From assembly GCF_900963305.1 (NCBI RefSeq), contig NC_042526.1, positions 23,296,501 to 23,360,500 of the forward strand: a stretch of 64,000 nt of DNA, in the 5' to 3' direction. Shown here one piece after another: positions 11,162 through 23,337 of the stretch. The notes beneath the pieces were generated by a model, which saw only the letters and a list, made by a program, of their open reading frames with translations, did no database searches and was not told the DNA's origin. How positions within the stretch are numbered: position 1 is the stretch's first letter; every line of letters starts with the position of its first letter. The position numbers and the translations under genes were made by a program. This DNA is from Echeneis naucrates. Its lineage: Eukaryota > Chordata > Actinopteri > Carangiformes > Echeneidae.

Positions 11162-14100
11162 ATGGAGACCTCAGAGAAGATGTTTAACTGGGACAAGGAG
11201 TGGAACATCTCCTTTGCAGGCTGTGGATTCAGGAGCATTTACCACCTGGGAGCTCTGAGCTGTCTACTGCAGTGGGTGCCACATCTGGTTCATGGTGCTG
11301 CTAAAATCGGTGGAGCTTCCTCTGGTTGTCTGGTCGCTGCAGCTCTGACCGTTGGGATTCCCATTGGTGAGTCCCATTCCAGAGCAGAATCTTCCCAGCT
11401 CTTCCATCAATATGTCATGTCACACGTCAGATCAGTACACTTCTGTTCCGCCTGTCAGTCAATGCAATGTTTCTGTAAGCTTAGAACAGATATTGTGGTG
11501 TTTCAGCTAGAAACTGAGCATCAATGTGTAAAAAAATATGTTTGAAAAATAACATCATATCTATTTTTGATGTTATTTTTCACCACAGTTATTGATGTAC
11601 ACATGTAAAATCGATATTCTTAAACAAATGAAGTCTGACACTGCTTTTGTAAAAGTTATTTCCCAGCCCTTTATTCTTAATGCAGTATGGGAATATGGAT
11701 CTGTTTAGTATAATAAGAATATATTAAGGAGCAGGTGAAAGTTGTGTTTGTTATGTGTTCCCTGTTTTTGTTTTTTTTTCTTCCAGCAATAATTGAGGTT
11801 CCTGGTCACAGAGAAAGATCAGGGGCATGTTATCTAAGGGCAATGACAGATCATGCAATAATAAGGGCAAATTCCAAATGTAGCAAGGAGTTCAAAGCCC
11901 AGGGCGCTGAATGGGGGATAAACATCCTCCCCCCTGACCACTCACTATCTCATGGGAAATATTTAGCAGTATATCAGTGTAAAAATAATGTTTTTGTCAG
12001 GTATTTTGTTGATTTAGAAAGAAAATTGAAATAATTATTTTCAATAAATAGCAAAGAATATTCATGTCACTCACAGTGATAAAACAAAAACAGTGAGGCA
12101 AGAAAAAAAGCAGCTGAAATAATACCTTGATTGATTTCCCTACATTACCCAGAATGCATTTTGTAGCTCAGAAAGAAAGTGCACACTATTGAGAACATAA
12201 AAAAGGGCAAAGAAAATGATGCATTTGATAAATTCCGTGAATCTGTTTTCCTCCTCAGATCAGTTCTGTGCTGAAGTGTTGACCATGGCCAAAGAGGCTA
12301 GAAAGCACACACTGGGAGTTTTCCATCCGACTTTCAGTTTGCTGCGGACAGTACGATCATCCCTGCTGCAGAAGCTTCCAGAGGACGCCCACCTTCGGGC
12401 CTCTGGACGGCTCTGTGTGTCCCTCACCAGAATGGCTGATAGGAAGAACGTTTTAGTGTCAGAGTTTGACAGCAGAGAGGAGCTCATTCAGGTACCAGCA
12501 ACAGTAAGCAGAAGAGGAAAGGCACCCAAACAGATCTGATCAAATCAAATTTATCTATATAGCACCAAATCATAACAACGTTACTTCAAGGCATTTTATA
12601 TATGGAGCAGGTCTAGACCAAACCCTTCATTAAATGATTGAAAGAGACCCAACAGACAGGAGTGGAGCTTTTAGCGCTGTTGATTTAAAGGCCCAACATT
12701 ATATATAGGTAGACGTCTATCATTTCTTTGATATAAAGTAGACCTAAGCGTTATATTACCAATGTGAAAGTGCTCAGTTCACAGTGAAACACACACAGTC
12801 CAGACTAAAACCAGCAGACCACAATTCTGTAAGCTTTTGATGAAATACCAAAGTAGTCAGGACTAGCCATACTCCAAACACAGCCCACCCAGATCCACCA
12901 TTCAGCTTGGCAGTGTTTGGCCTTTGTCTCGAACACTCAGAACAGTCAGTCAGAGTCAGAGCCTCTCTCTTCTGACTGGCTCACAGACCTGTTAGAGAAG
13001 AGATGGTTTTCAGTTCTTAAACTGCTTCCTGCTTCCTTCTGCAGGTTCTGATGTGCAGCTGCTTTTTCCCTGTTTACTGCGGCTTCATCCCACCCTCCTA
13101 CCGAGGAGTGGTGAGTTGATATCTGTGCAGTTCAGTCCACTTCCATGTCCCAATGTTCTCATTCGGTGCTATAGCTGTCAGAAAGAAATGCTTATACAGC
13201 ACGTGCTTACAGTGTTCTTTTCTGAAAAGCCCCTCAAATCAGAACTTTTATCAGAACTCAGATTACTGGTACAGCTGCACCCATGTTAGGAGTACTTGTA
13301 TGAGCAGAATCTTACTGGGAGATTGTGAACATTACAAGGTTTATCTGCATCTGATGTCAATGTTTTTCTTCTTCCATATTCCATCTTTATGAAGAAGGCC
13401 AAGAACTTTGGTACTGCAAGATATCAGCTGCTAGGCAGAAACAGGGACAAAAAGAAGTGACAAAAAATATACATTCAAATGTAGTCTAATGTCCATTGCT
13501 GATCCTTTTCATTTAAAGTGGGTGTGAATTACAAATGATGTGATTTTGATGCAGCACTACATGGATGGAGCCCTGAGCAACAACATGCCACTATTTGAGC
13601 AGAGAAACACCATAACTGTGGCTCCATTCTCCGGTGAGAGCGACATCTGCCCCATTGAGGGGACTTTCAACTTCTTTGAGGTGCATTATGGTAACGTCAG
13701 CATCCAGGTCAACACGGGCAATGTTCACCGCATCTGTACATCCTTCTTACCTCCCAGTGCTCAGGTACTGAGAGGTTTCACAGCAGAGGACAATCTGTAC
13801 TCCACCTCTCTCCAGCATCTACAAACTGAATGAACATATTCAATGTCAGAGTCAAGTCAGTTCTCTTTACTGTACGCGAAGAGCAAACAAAGAGTGCTCA
13901 TGAGCTACATTTGTTGTTGGCAGATGCTGGCTGAGATCTGTCACAATGGGTACATGGATGCTCTCCGTTTCCTTAGAGAAAGAGGTGAACTCCTCCATGT
14001 CATCCTAGAAAAAAAAAATTATTAATTAATTCTTCATCATCATATTGATCAACTGTCTCTCTGCAGACCTTGTTAGGACACCATGTCTTCCCCCCAGTTT

Positions 14101-16378
14101 GGTGGAAGGAGTCAAACTTGCTTGTTGTGAGCTGGTGAAGAAAGCAGAGCTGACTGGATTAAATCCTACACAAGAGGAGCACGGGTGGCTTGACCACAGC
14201 GTCACGCAGAACCTCCCTGCTGACATCAAAAGAAGTAAGAGGGACGGGTGAGGAGTGGGGTCAGGGGTTTGCTCCCAGTCTAACAAGGATATTGGAATCG
14301 TTTTACTGAGCAGCAAGTTCAAAAAGGATTTTGAGGAAAATGACATATTATACATATTCAGAAAAACCAAGTCTTATGAAAGTAAAGCAATAATATCATC
14401 TCAACACAGACATTAAAAGGTGTCAGCTGCTCTCTCAGATTGGATTTTGTCAGAGCTGATGAGAGTGAACCCAGGTGCAAAAAGGGGAAGCGAGGCAGAG
14501 GTTGTGAGTCCAGTAGGGCAAGAGCTTTTAATCCAAATGGAGGCCGGGGTCATACACAAACAGGCTGGCAGGACCAGGCAGGCAAACAAACATACACTGG
14601 GAGCAAACAACTGGGTATGTGAGAGAGCTGAGCACACGGGAGGTAACAAAGACAATCTGAAAGACATGGGGAATGAGGCAGGGTTTAAATACACAGGAAC
14701 CAACACAGGTGAAACAAATTAGGAATCAACTCATGGCGGGGAAAAGAACAAAGAGGGGAAGTAAATGGCAAACAACAACATGGAACACAAGGTTTTCAAA
14801 ATAAAGCAGGAAGTGTACAAGACAACGAAAACAGAGTCTGACAGATTTACCTTCATTAACTCTCAAAAAAATCTAATGCATGTTATCAGAGGGCTGAAGA
14901 GCCTAAAGGTTTGCCCTCAACACCGGTGGGGGACTAAAATTGATCTGAATGGTTCATTGACATATAAGATCTGTATTTAATTGCACTGACATTAAAATAA
15001 AAGCTGTACTCAGTAACTGATCGAAGACTAAAAGAAAGTTAGTTTCATGAAAGCATATTAATTTTGGTTTTAAACAAGCTTGATCTTGACCAACTCCATC
15101 AATACTAACAGTCTTATAATACGTCTGGTGATGCCAGGCAAATAGCAACTTTTCTTCAGTGATGACGTCTGTCAGGTACGCAGGATGCTGGCAGGGATGA
15201 CATTGCTGTATAGTGAGGAGACCACGAGCCAGACGGCGCTGATGACTGATCTGCTCCTGTCTCTTCAGAAATAATAGAACATCTGTATGGCCTTCAACCA
15301 TTCAAATCTAACATGCTTAAATAGGTTTTCTTGGCGACACAGACTCTGGGAAGGCCTCTATGGATTATCCAATTACATTTATCTGATCTGATTGAAATAA
15401 TCTAACGACAAGTGTCTTTATATATTGCATTCATGTTGTGTGTGAGACAGTCCTGTGTGAGGCCTGCAGGGAGAGTCATGATGATGTCACCCTGTGGTCT
15501 CAGCTCACACAGTTCCTTCCTGTCAAAGGGGTTTTCTATCTGCTGACCATCCTCATGTTGCCCCTGGAACTGACGTGCATACTTACTAAAAGGTAAGATG
15601 AGTCTTTCTGAAAGTAGCTGATGAAGCCTCTGCAGGTCGGGGGTGTGCTAGACAATCGTCAAAGAAATCAAAGGAAACCATTCAAAACGAACTACGTGCA
15701 CTGTAATTCTGAGGTGATGTCATTTTTTAATTGTGTCAGAAAAGTTTACTGTTTAATGTTATGTCCAACCTTCTGCTCATAAAGGCTTAGCTTTTAACCA
15801 GACAGCACTGAGCAGACTTCTGGATGAACTGTGTTTTTTAATCTCTATCCGTCTGTCCTGTGGCAGTGCGATACAGTTGGGGTGTACAGTCATCTGCAAA
15901 CTGTTGATGGCAGCCACAGCGTTCTGCAGAGGAGGCCAGAGAAACAACAGGTGTGTGAGTAGGTCAAGGCTGTAGCCATCAGTCCTTCCCCTGGACTGCT
16001 CAGCCTCATGGGGGGGTGCAGTCTATCCCAGTTGATGTTGGGTTGAGGGTGGGGTTCAGCCTGGATGTGGCACTGGTCTACCACAGGGCGACACGTGGAC
16101 ACATACAACGATTCACACTCACATTTACAGCTACGGATAATTTAGTCACCAGTTAATGCTTGCCTTTGAACTGTGGGAGGAAGCTGGAGAACCAGCAGAG
16201 AACCCACACAAAAGGTTTTGAACCGCTGGGAATGATGTCATAATGGTGATATCACTGTCATTAAGGGAGAGCAGCAACAGTAACCCTTTTTGGTTTTCAT
16301 TCTTGTCTCTGTAGTGTGTCACTCCAAAAAATTGTCCTCTGGCTCAAACCTCAAAGACCAGACAGGAGTAGACGATGA
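11162..16378 (+). CDS. Patatin-like phospholipase (PNPLA2/3/5 group), copy 2, diverged tandem duplicate
   Basis: Nine exons: 11162-11366, 12259-12491, 13045-13110, 13555-13764, 13924-13984, 14067-14234, 15451-15592, 15867-15950 and 16315-16378. The protein is 410 aa from the first ATG, or 404 aa from the ATG at 11180, which aligns with copy 1. Exon lengths 233/66/210/61/142 equal those of copy 1, so this is a tandem duplicate. Numbered from the second ATG, S47 (GGASSG) and D166 (MDGALS) of the dyad are kept. The oxyanion loop reads G14-C-G-F-R18-S19, where the family has G-x-G-x-x-G. The C-terminus is about 110 residues shorter than in copy 1 and ends in a hydrophobic, then basic tail. It may have weak or altered hydrolase activity, or act as a non-enzymatic lipid-droplet protein. 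It could correspond to the PNPLA5 branch, but I cannot decide this by eye. Confidence 0.85.
12540..12650 (+). repeat. Dispersed teleost repeat (caaatttat..atagcaccaaatcat family)
   Basis: The stretch starting caaatcaaatttatctatat, followed by agcaccaaatcat, is a common fish dispersed repeat. A second copy in the same orientation is at about 48085-48240 in api5 intron 5. Further shared words (gcatc/gttacttcaaggc, gagcaggtctagacc) show they are the same family. It sits in intron 2 of lipase copy 2. I do not assign it to a class. Confidence 0.5.
14448..14843. mobile_element. Solo LTR of an LTR retroelement
   Basis: A 396 bp segment begins TGTCAGA and ends TCTGACA, a perfect 7 bp terminal inverted repeat with the TG..CA ends typical of LTRs. 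It is flanked on both sides by the same 5 bp, GATTT (14443-14447 and 14844-14848), as expected for a target-site duplication. An AATAAA lies inside at 14800. No internal region or second LTR is nearby, so it is a solitary LTR left by recombination, in intron 6 of lipase copy 2. The intact target duplication suggests it is not very old. The superfamily (Gypsy-like or ERV-like) cannot be told from the LTR alone. Confidence 0.75.
15990..16220 (+). repeat. Dispersed teleost repeat (tctatcccag..gggttcag..gtctaccacaggg family), copy 1
   Basis: Contains the ordered words of a very common fish repeat: tctatcccag, then ggggttcagcctgga, then actggtctaccacaggg, then cactcacatttacagctacgg, then ctgtgggaggaagctggag. 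It is about 230 bp, in intron 8 of lipase copy 2. Related copies lie at about 42865-42990, 55575-55870 and 60920-61205. Confidence 0.6.
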
Positions 16379-17088
16379 CATGAAACCTTGACCTCATCAA
16401 CCACCCCAGATTGCAACAAAAATCTCCAGTGAGACGACAAGGAACCTGGGCCTTCTCTCCCTCCCCTACCCCTGTACAGTTCTGCCAAACCTCCAAACAT
16501 CACATCGGCATAAATTTGACAGAAAGCTTTAAATTACAGAAATACATGTACACATGATCAACCATAAACCAGGGAGGAAGAAGACTTTTCATTTTTTTCA
16601 TTGATTTATAAATAATAGTAACTTAAAAAAAGAGGCTGCTCTCAACAGATCTCTGTCAAATGCAGCTAACAAATGTGTCCTTATTTTCCCAAGATGCAAC
16701 TGCACTGATAGATACATTCTTAAGGTCCTAATATTCCAAGATTCGTTGCGCAATGCTAAATAATATAGCAGCAAAAAACAGGAAGATGGGGGATTAGACA
16801 TTAACAGCATTACTGCCAAAACCAAGGACCGTAATGGGTTTTAAGGGGAAGAAAGGTCATATGTTGTCAAGGTTGCTTGGCAACTGGAGTACAGATTTGC
16901 ATTTCATGTGAAAATGCTACACAATTGTTGCTGAAACTATTCAGCTTTTAATCAACGATCGATCAAAGGTGTACACCTTGTAACTGGCATTATCTGAGAC
17001 AATCAGCTACAACCTTCCGGCATGTGAGGACTTCTCTTTTGTGCTGACTTTTGTCTGCGTTTTAATGTACTGCCCTTGTTTACATTTC

Positions 17089-17202
17089 AATAAAAACAAA
17101 TGAATTGGCCCCAAACTAAGAAAAAAGAAAAAGAAATCAGCCCACCCCAAAAAGAAAACTATAAACAGTAATGTAGAAAAAGCATCATCAGGACATTTTA
17201 AT
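17089..17202. terminator. Convergent poly(A) signals of lipase copy 2 and tdg.1
   Basis: AATAAA at 17089-17094 (+) would end lipase copy 2 after a 0.7 kb 3' UTR. TTTAAT at 17197-17202 (ATTAAA on the - strand) is the best signal for the tdg.1 transcript, whose 3' UTR would be about 0.7 kb (17180-17873). The two genes end tail to tail about 100 bases apart. Confidence 0.45.
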
Positions 17203-17873
17203 GGACAAATGATTCATAAAATTCGTTATGAATGACATTTCCATAAAGATACAAAACAATTCTAAAATTCCTAAAAGAAAAACATGATAAAAATTCCAAT
17301 AAGACATGTTCAGGAGGAGTTTTGTAACATTATATTGGAAAGGCATACCAGGAATTCCCTCTGTGGAATCTCCGACATCCAATAATAAGTCTGGTGACGA
17401 TCACTTTGCATTGTGTTCAGTTCATAGCACCATAAATGTAAAAATATTAATGCATCCTCATTTCACAAAGAGGCTCATACAAGCTCACACTGGTAAGACA
17501 AGCTTATAAAATAACCATCTGTTTTATCTACTGATAAAAGAGTAGATGTGAATGTTTACAGCTACTGCACCACAGTGCAGTACAGTACAGTACAAAGGCA
17601 AAACTATGTTTAAATACATGATCTCCTCCAATGACAGTCAAGCATCATTGTCAAGTCCCTGATTTCACATATTTAAAAAGACTGCCATGAAGATGATCGT
17701 ACATGTATACAAGATCACAAATAAAATAAAATGCAGATAGAATATTCTGCAAAGTTCCTAAAAAGTCCATCTATGTGTATATATTCCACTCTGACACTAA
17801 TAAAGAGGAAAACAATTTCAGAGCTGACAAAAGAGGTGAAGATGTGAACAAGTGGGAGTCAAAACCTGTTCTC

Positions 17874-20800
17874 TCATACACTGCCATCCTTTGGTCCACC
17901 ACTGATATCTGGGATCTGGTCTGCAAAGGACTGGGTCATCCACGTTCCGTCTGGAAGCTGGCCATCTGCCGTTTGTGACGTGGTCGCCTCCTGGGCTTCT
18001 GCTGGACAAACAGAGCAAATGAGCTGATGAGCTGATGCCACCTACAGGGCCGTAAACGCACTTCAAAAGTAAATCTAAACATGCACAGCTTAACATGCAT
18101 TGTAAATAGTTTTATCAACCTGCACAAGGAAGTATACAATGTTTTCGATTAATGTATGACTTAATTTTAAATTATGTTAAGCTTTATTGCTGCAGGTGGC
18201 AGAAATAATAATGTATGAGTAAAATGAATGACCTTTTCTAACATGTAAATGTAACTGTTCCAGTTCCAGGCATGAATTAAACTTTAATGTTAATGTTTTA
18301 CTATTTTTTTTTTTAAGTGTAGTCAAACATTTTGAGCTTTTTTTTTTTTTTTAATGGTTAGTGTTCGGAAAGTGGAAGATGGGATTTCAGTTGGACTGGA
18401 TCACTCTTTGTTCAAGTTATTGTGGAAATACCTGTTGCCATTTAAGTATTAGTTTGAAAGGAAGCTTTAAATAAATGTTAATTGATTTCAAATCAGTCTA
18501 CTTCAGTGTATGGTATCCTCAAACATAATATTCCAGGAAAATGTAATTATAAAATACCTAACTAAATCAGTTATTTATGCAAACATTTGGATTGATGAAT
18601 TGTTTTATACAGGTTGTGTTTGAATGTAGTGTCACATCTACATCACCTCTTTTCCACTGGTCAAAAAAAAAAAAAAAAAAAAAAAGCTAACATCTTACGT
18701 CCTGCTAACGGCTTTTGAACATTCCCCCCGCCAAATTTTTCCTCTCTGACTTTCAAGTTAGTGGTGAAGATGGGAATGACCTGTACCAATGAGCTGGGGG
18801 TCGGATTTGAACCTCCAATGCTGCAGTTAGGCAAAAGCCTTCGTGGTCCCTGGGGACTGCCCACATCTGGCTTTTGTTGGCAATGAAAAGGCTACAGGTG
18901 AAATTCAGGCTCAGGTCAGATGACCTGAGCCTGAATTTGATGATGAAATAAAGCTATTTATTGACTTTGGTTCTGTTCTGCACTGATGTGAAACACAACA
19001 CCCAGGTGAACACACTGACGTTCAGCTCTTTTTCTGCTTCAACATCACAGCACAGACACACCAGATACATCAGGACCTGGGATTCTGGGATGACACAATG
19101 AGAGGGAAGTAGTGAAGCCAGTGTCAACTTTAAAGACAATCTCTCCCTACTGTCAGCTTCTGTGATTTTAATCACTCCTTACAGTTATGCCATCAATCTG
19201 AACAGAAAGGCAAACTCAATGGCTGAAAAAGGCTCGAACACCTTTTATTAGTGGGTTTGCTTGTGTTTCGAAAACCTGGGAGTTTCATTCATTTGGGTGG
19301 ACAAGGCACAAGCAGAGCTGAAACAATTAGTAAACTTACAGCGGCTTCATCTGCTGGTTAACGTTTCAGTTATTTATTTATTTATTAGGAATAGTTAGAA
19401 TTTCAATGCTTCTCCTTGCCATATCATATGAATATTCAGGTTTTTCACAGTGAAACAAAAAACCTGTTTGATCTTTCTGAATTTTTTGATTTGAAGTAAG
19501 AGAGAAAAGGCAAAAATCTGGTTTAAAAGAATCCAAACCACCTGAGAAGGTTTCTTTTCTTTTTTCTACATTATAGGTTCAAAACCATCTGCTGTTTCTG
19601 AGCTCCCACCCACCAGGATCAGCAATGTGTGTGTGTTTTTACCTGCATTTTCTCCAGATGAGAACGTGCAGTGACCATTGGTCTGGCTTTGGGCCTTGGC
19701 TCCCTCTGGTCCTCTCTCTGTATATGCTCCACCATAGGCATCTTCATAACCTGGATCATATTGCTCTTCCTTTATTGCCAGCCTCTTTGCGTCCTCTATT
19801 GATGGAAAAACAAAAAGTTGAAAACTGACCATAAATGCATTATCACAAAGATGCTGCTTCTACTTATATTTAAAATAAATGTGAGTTCCCCATAAAATAT
19901 TTTGACCATGCAAGTATGAAAAATCATTTGGAGGATTTTCATTCCTCTTTTAGTTTGACTGCCAAAACACAAAAATACATTCATTTGACCCAGACGTACC
20001 CTTCGCCAACTGCAGGTCAAATGTGTAGTTGACCTCTTCAATCTCAGTGTGTCTTCGGATGCCCTTCAGGTGATCTCTGAGCTCCCTTAGTTTAATGTAG
20101 AAGTGAACTTTGTCCTGAGCACGAGGGAACTGGGCACAGCGAGCGCTAGAAGATGGCATCAAATACAGAGCCTGTGCAATGGAACAGACAGTCAGTTACA
20201 AGGTTTTCCTTTAAAAGGGCATTTTATAGATGGAAAAACTATCAGCCGCCTTCCTTTCTGAAACATCTGTCTTTTCATCATTACACAGGACAACTGCTTT
20301 AGATGCCTCATATTTTGCTAATCAGTTTTGCTCATTTTCAATATGGGCATTGAATTTTTAGTCTATGGTTATAATGGTTATACCATTTTGAAAACCAGCA
20401 TGATTTTGTCAGATTTTTGTACAAATAATACGGACTGATGCAAGATGCAAGTTTAGACAGATAGCATATATATAATGTATAATGGTGGTAATGATAATGG
20501 TATAGAAACATGCACATTAGATTCATAAAGGAGAAAGGTCAGGTCGGAAGCGTGTCAGACTTTCTTCAAAATCCTTTAAAAAAAAAAAAAAAAGTGTGAC
20601 ATGTCGGAGTTCTCACCACATCACAGTCAGGGATCTTGTGTGGCTGCAAACCAAATTCAAGTTTCTGTGGTTTTTTACCAAACAACTCTCTGCAGAACAT
20701 CTCATAGATGCCTGATAGGAGGAAAACAGGAAATATATTGTTAATTCAATTTAGTGAATAAATTTAAATGTAGTGTTTCACTGTAGGAGAAGGGTGCTCA

Positions 20801-23337
20801 CATTTTCCATTGAAAACAGCAATAAGAGGTTTGAATTTCTTCAGCTTCTCTACCAGAATTTTGCCTCCTTCACGCAACTCTTTGCTGTTGTGATCAAAAA
20901 CAAAAGAAAAATGGTTAAGATGCAGCATTACAAGGAAATTCTTCTCTGAAAGGTAACGTCAGTAATGTGTCTAATATGTCTGTACCTTGAAAGGTCTTTG
21001 CTCCCTGGTGTTGCCCGGGCCACCATGTTGGTGAAGCCCATTTTGTACTTGACAGGCAGGGTGGTGTCGTGCATGTGGTTGAGCTGCTCCTCAGTAAATC
21101 CAGACAGAAACAGGCACTTCCCTGAAATCAAAGTTACCAGTTGTTCATCTCTGCAGCTGACAAAGTTACAGTAAATGGTTTTATGGCTTTGTGATTAATG
21201 TTTATTCATGACATGGAAAAACTACAGTAAAGATCAGTTCAGTAAAAAGTGCCAATTAAAAAGTCCTGAAACTGAAACTTGGCTTTACAAAGGTAATTCA
21301 CATAGTTTGAATTTCTAAAAATGGCTGAACAGCCAAATACATTCAGCATCCTGTGATCATTATAGAAAACCAGACAAGCAAAAGAAACCATAAACTAACT
21401 ACATTTTAAATTATTCTTATCACAAAACTTACAAAAATGATTTCCAGGTCCTGGAAACCATCGCCCAATGTAAGCTGCCATTAGCCCTGGATTGATACCA
21501 ATCTGAAATGGAAAAACCAAAGATGTTTTTGAAGCAAATTACTTCCAAATAACCCACAAACTGGTGTTACTGTAGAACAGATGGACAAAGAATCCTACAA
21601 TGACGTAGTCCAGGTTGTAGTCCAGCAGGTCTGGTAGAGTTTTTTTCATGACCTCTTCTTCTGACATTCCCTTGAAGCGGTCAACTTTCCTCTTCACCTT
21701 CTTGAAGCTCTCATCTATCTTCTCCTGCTTTCCGTCTGACTTAGCCTCAGTTGCCTTCTTGGGCTTGGGACCAGGTTTGGCTTTTGGTGCATTTGGATCC
21801 TTGGGTGGCTTCGGTGCCTTGGGTACTTTTGGAGGTTTGGGTGCCTTGGGTTCCTTGGGTTGAGCTGGTCTGCCTCTCTTCTTGGCTGGTGCTAAAAGAA
21901 GTCAGAGGGGAAAAGAAAGAACTTAAAGTCAGTCTACTTTTTGAGCTTCTCTTTTGCACTTTTCTGAACTATCGTGTTGTTGGACTTTATCTTACATGAC
22001 GTATTATTATTGCACTTCTGCTGTTTGGCAGTATGCCTAACTTCTATGCAAAATAGCAGAAAAGTAATATACTAAAACTAAATATATTTGACAAGGGGTC
22101 ACTAAGAGCTTTATTGTAAAAGAATGCTGCCACCAGGCACCAGTAAAAGTATTTTCATCAGGTAGTTCTATTTTGGTGGACTTGCTGTGGGTTAAAACTT
22201 TTTGACAAAGTAACAGTTTTCATCTGACCCACAACCAGGTACGACATAGAGTGAGGCTTTTTTTTTTTTCTTCAAAAGGGATCAACATACGTTTTGCTAG
22301 GTTGGTAGGCTCCTGTTGATCCATCATAGGAGCTGGGTTAGCCATGTGTGCCGTGGCTCCCTCTTCCCCTTGCCTCTCCGTGTAGCTGTACTGATGGTTG
22401 GGGTTGAAGCCTGAATACTGAGCCTGGAGAGCGTGGAACTGTTGGGCAGATTGAACCCTGCGGTGGAAAAATAATTAAGAAGAACAAGTGAAACAACAAT
22501 AAATTAAAAAGCAAAATTGGACTGGGTTGTGCTGCGGAGTTAAAAGTGAGTCCAGTGTGTCCAGACCAGTGTAATGTGTACAACCTTTTTATTTTGTCAA
22601 AAATATTTTCTGTATTTCAGAGTGCAACTGAGTGTAACTCAGTCACCACACATCATTTTGTTTGATAAATACATAAACATAACATTTTCATGAAGTTGAA
22701 TTAATGTCTGTGTGATATCTGTGGAATCTGCACTCCACTTGTTTTATTTACAGTATTGGACAGATAGATAGTTTTTCTTCAAGCAGAAATTCAGGATTAT
22801 TATATAGCTATTTTACTGACATAAATTGCCACTTTCAAAGCATCACTGACAACTAGGTTATTGTATTTAGCACTGTTGTTATGTCCGTAGCTGTTCTATG
22901 TAACCATATTTTTAAGTTTAACAAATAAATGAGTGATTGGGTTAAAAAGTTGCTTACATGCTTATTATTCATATCACATGACAATCCTACAATTTTAGTT
23001 CCCAGTCAATCTCGTGACTGAAGTTTCACAGACATAATCAGACAGCCACACTTTTGTTCTCTCTGTACTGAAGCTCAATAAATATGCAAGAACAGTGCAC
23101 AGGGGAAATTTTCATTCATAAAGGCATAGAATCCAAATGACATCAAGGAGAAAAATGGAAAAAAGACAAAGGGCAGTTGGTTGCACATGCTTTCATTTCA
23201 TTTTCATCACACTTTGCCATTCAGGACTTTGATGCTATAACCAGATCCGGCCACACTGTGGTGAGGAGGAAGACTCACCACTGATGAAGATACTCCGGGG
23301 AGACAACAGGCAGTGATCCATTCATCTTTTCTTCCAT
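17874..23337 (-). CDS. tdg.1: Thymine-DNA glycosylase, paralogue 1
   Basis: Ten coding exons: 23279-23337, 22291-22457, 21599-21891, 21433-21502, 20986-21121, 20802-20884, 20617-20711, 20000-20171, 19643-19795 and 17874-18001. They total 1356 nt, 451 aa. TDG excises T or U from G:T/G:U mispairs, and 5-formyl- and 5-carboxylcytosine, in nuclear base-excision repair and active demethylation. Residues about 76-125 form a Lys/Pro-rich arm with an AT-hook-like KKRGRP. The glycosylase core has the catalytic Asn (N177, IGINPG), [17 protein letters not shown], the minor-groove loop MPSSSARC and a conserved IKEE sumoylation motif. The C-terminus keeps [11 protein letters not shown], as in human TDG. 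Oddity: the segment that reads KGHHYPGPG in human is IGRWFPGPG here, so human K148, H150, H151 and Y152 are I, R, W and F. The symbol follows teleost usage; which paralogue it matches is a guess. Confidence 0.92.
18002..19642 (-). other. Long last intron of tdg.1
   Basis: A 1.6 kb intron with no further coding exon seen. It contains poly-A/T runs (18661-18684 and 18338-18352), a block with GGTTCAAATCC on the minus strand (about 18805) that resembles a pol III B box, and the perfect palindrome at 18901-18938 described separately. Confidence 0.5.
18901..18938. repeat. Perfect palindrome, 18 bp arms, 2 bp centre
   Basis: The left arm is AAATTCAGGCTCAGGTCA. It is followed by GA and then its exact reverse complement ending TGAATTT. 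There is no mismatch in either arm. It lies in the last intron of tdg.1, next to a block with a pol III B-box-like word, and belongs to no repeat I recognise. Confidence 0.85.

Noticed and set aside
11735-12034. 99-residue frame on + in lipase copy 2 intron 1
   Set aside because: Positions of exons 1 and 2 are fixed by homology with copy 1; this frame has no counterpart there and no domain.
14413-14722. Overlapping frames on both strands at 14.4-14.7 kb
   Set aside because: They fall inside the solo LTR and do not resemble any exon of the lipase gene.
18780-18870. Possible tRNA gene or tRNA-derived SINE (GGTTCAAATCC on -)
   Set aside because: A B-box-like word exists, but no matching A box at the right distance, cloverleaf or SINE tail could be drawn.
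21648-21999. Gly/Leu/Trp-rich frames on + opposite tdg.1 exon 3
   Set aside because: Shadows of the Lys/Pro-rich coding repeat on the minus strand.
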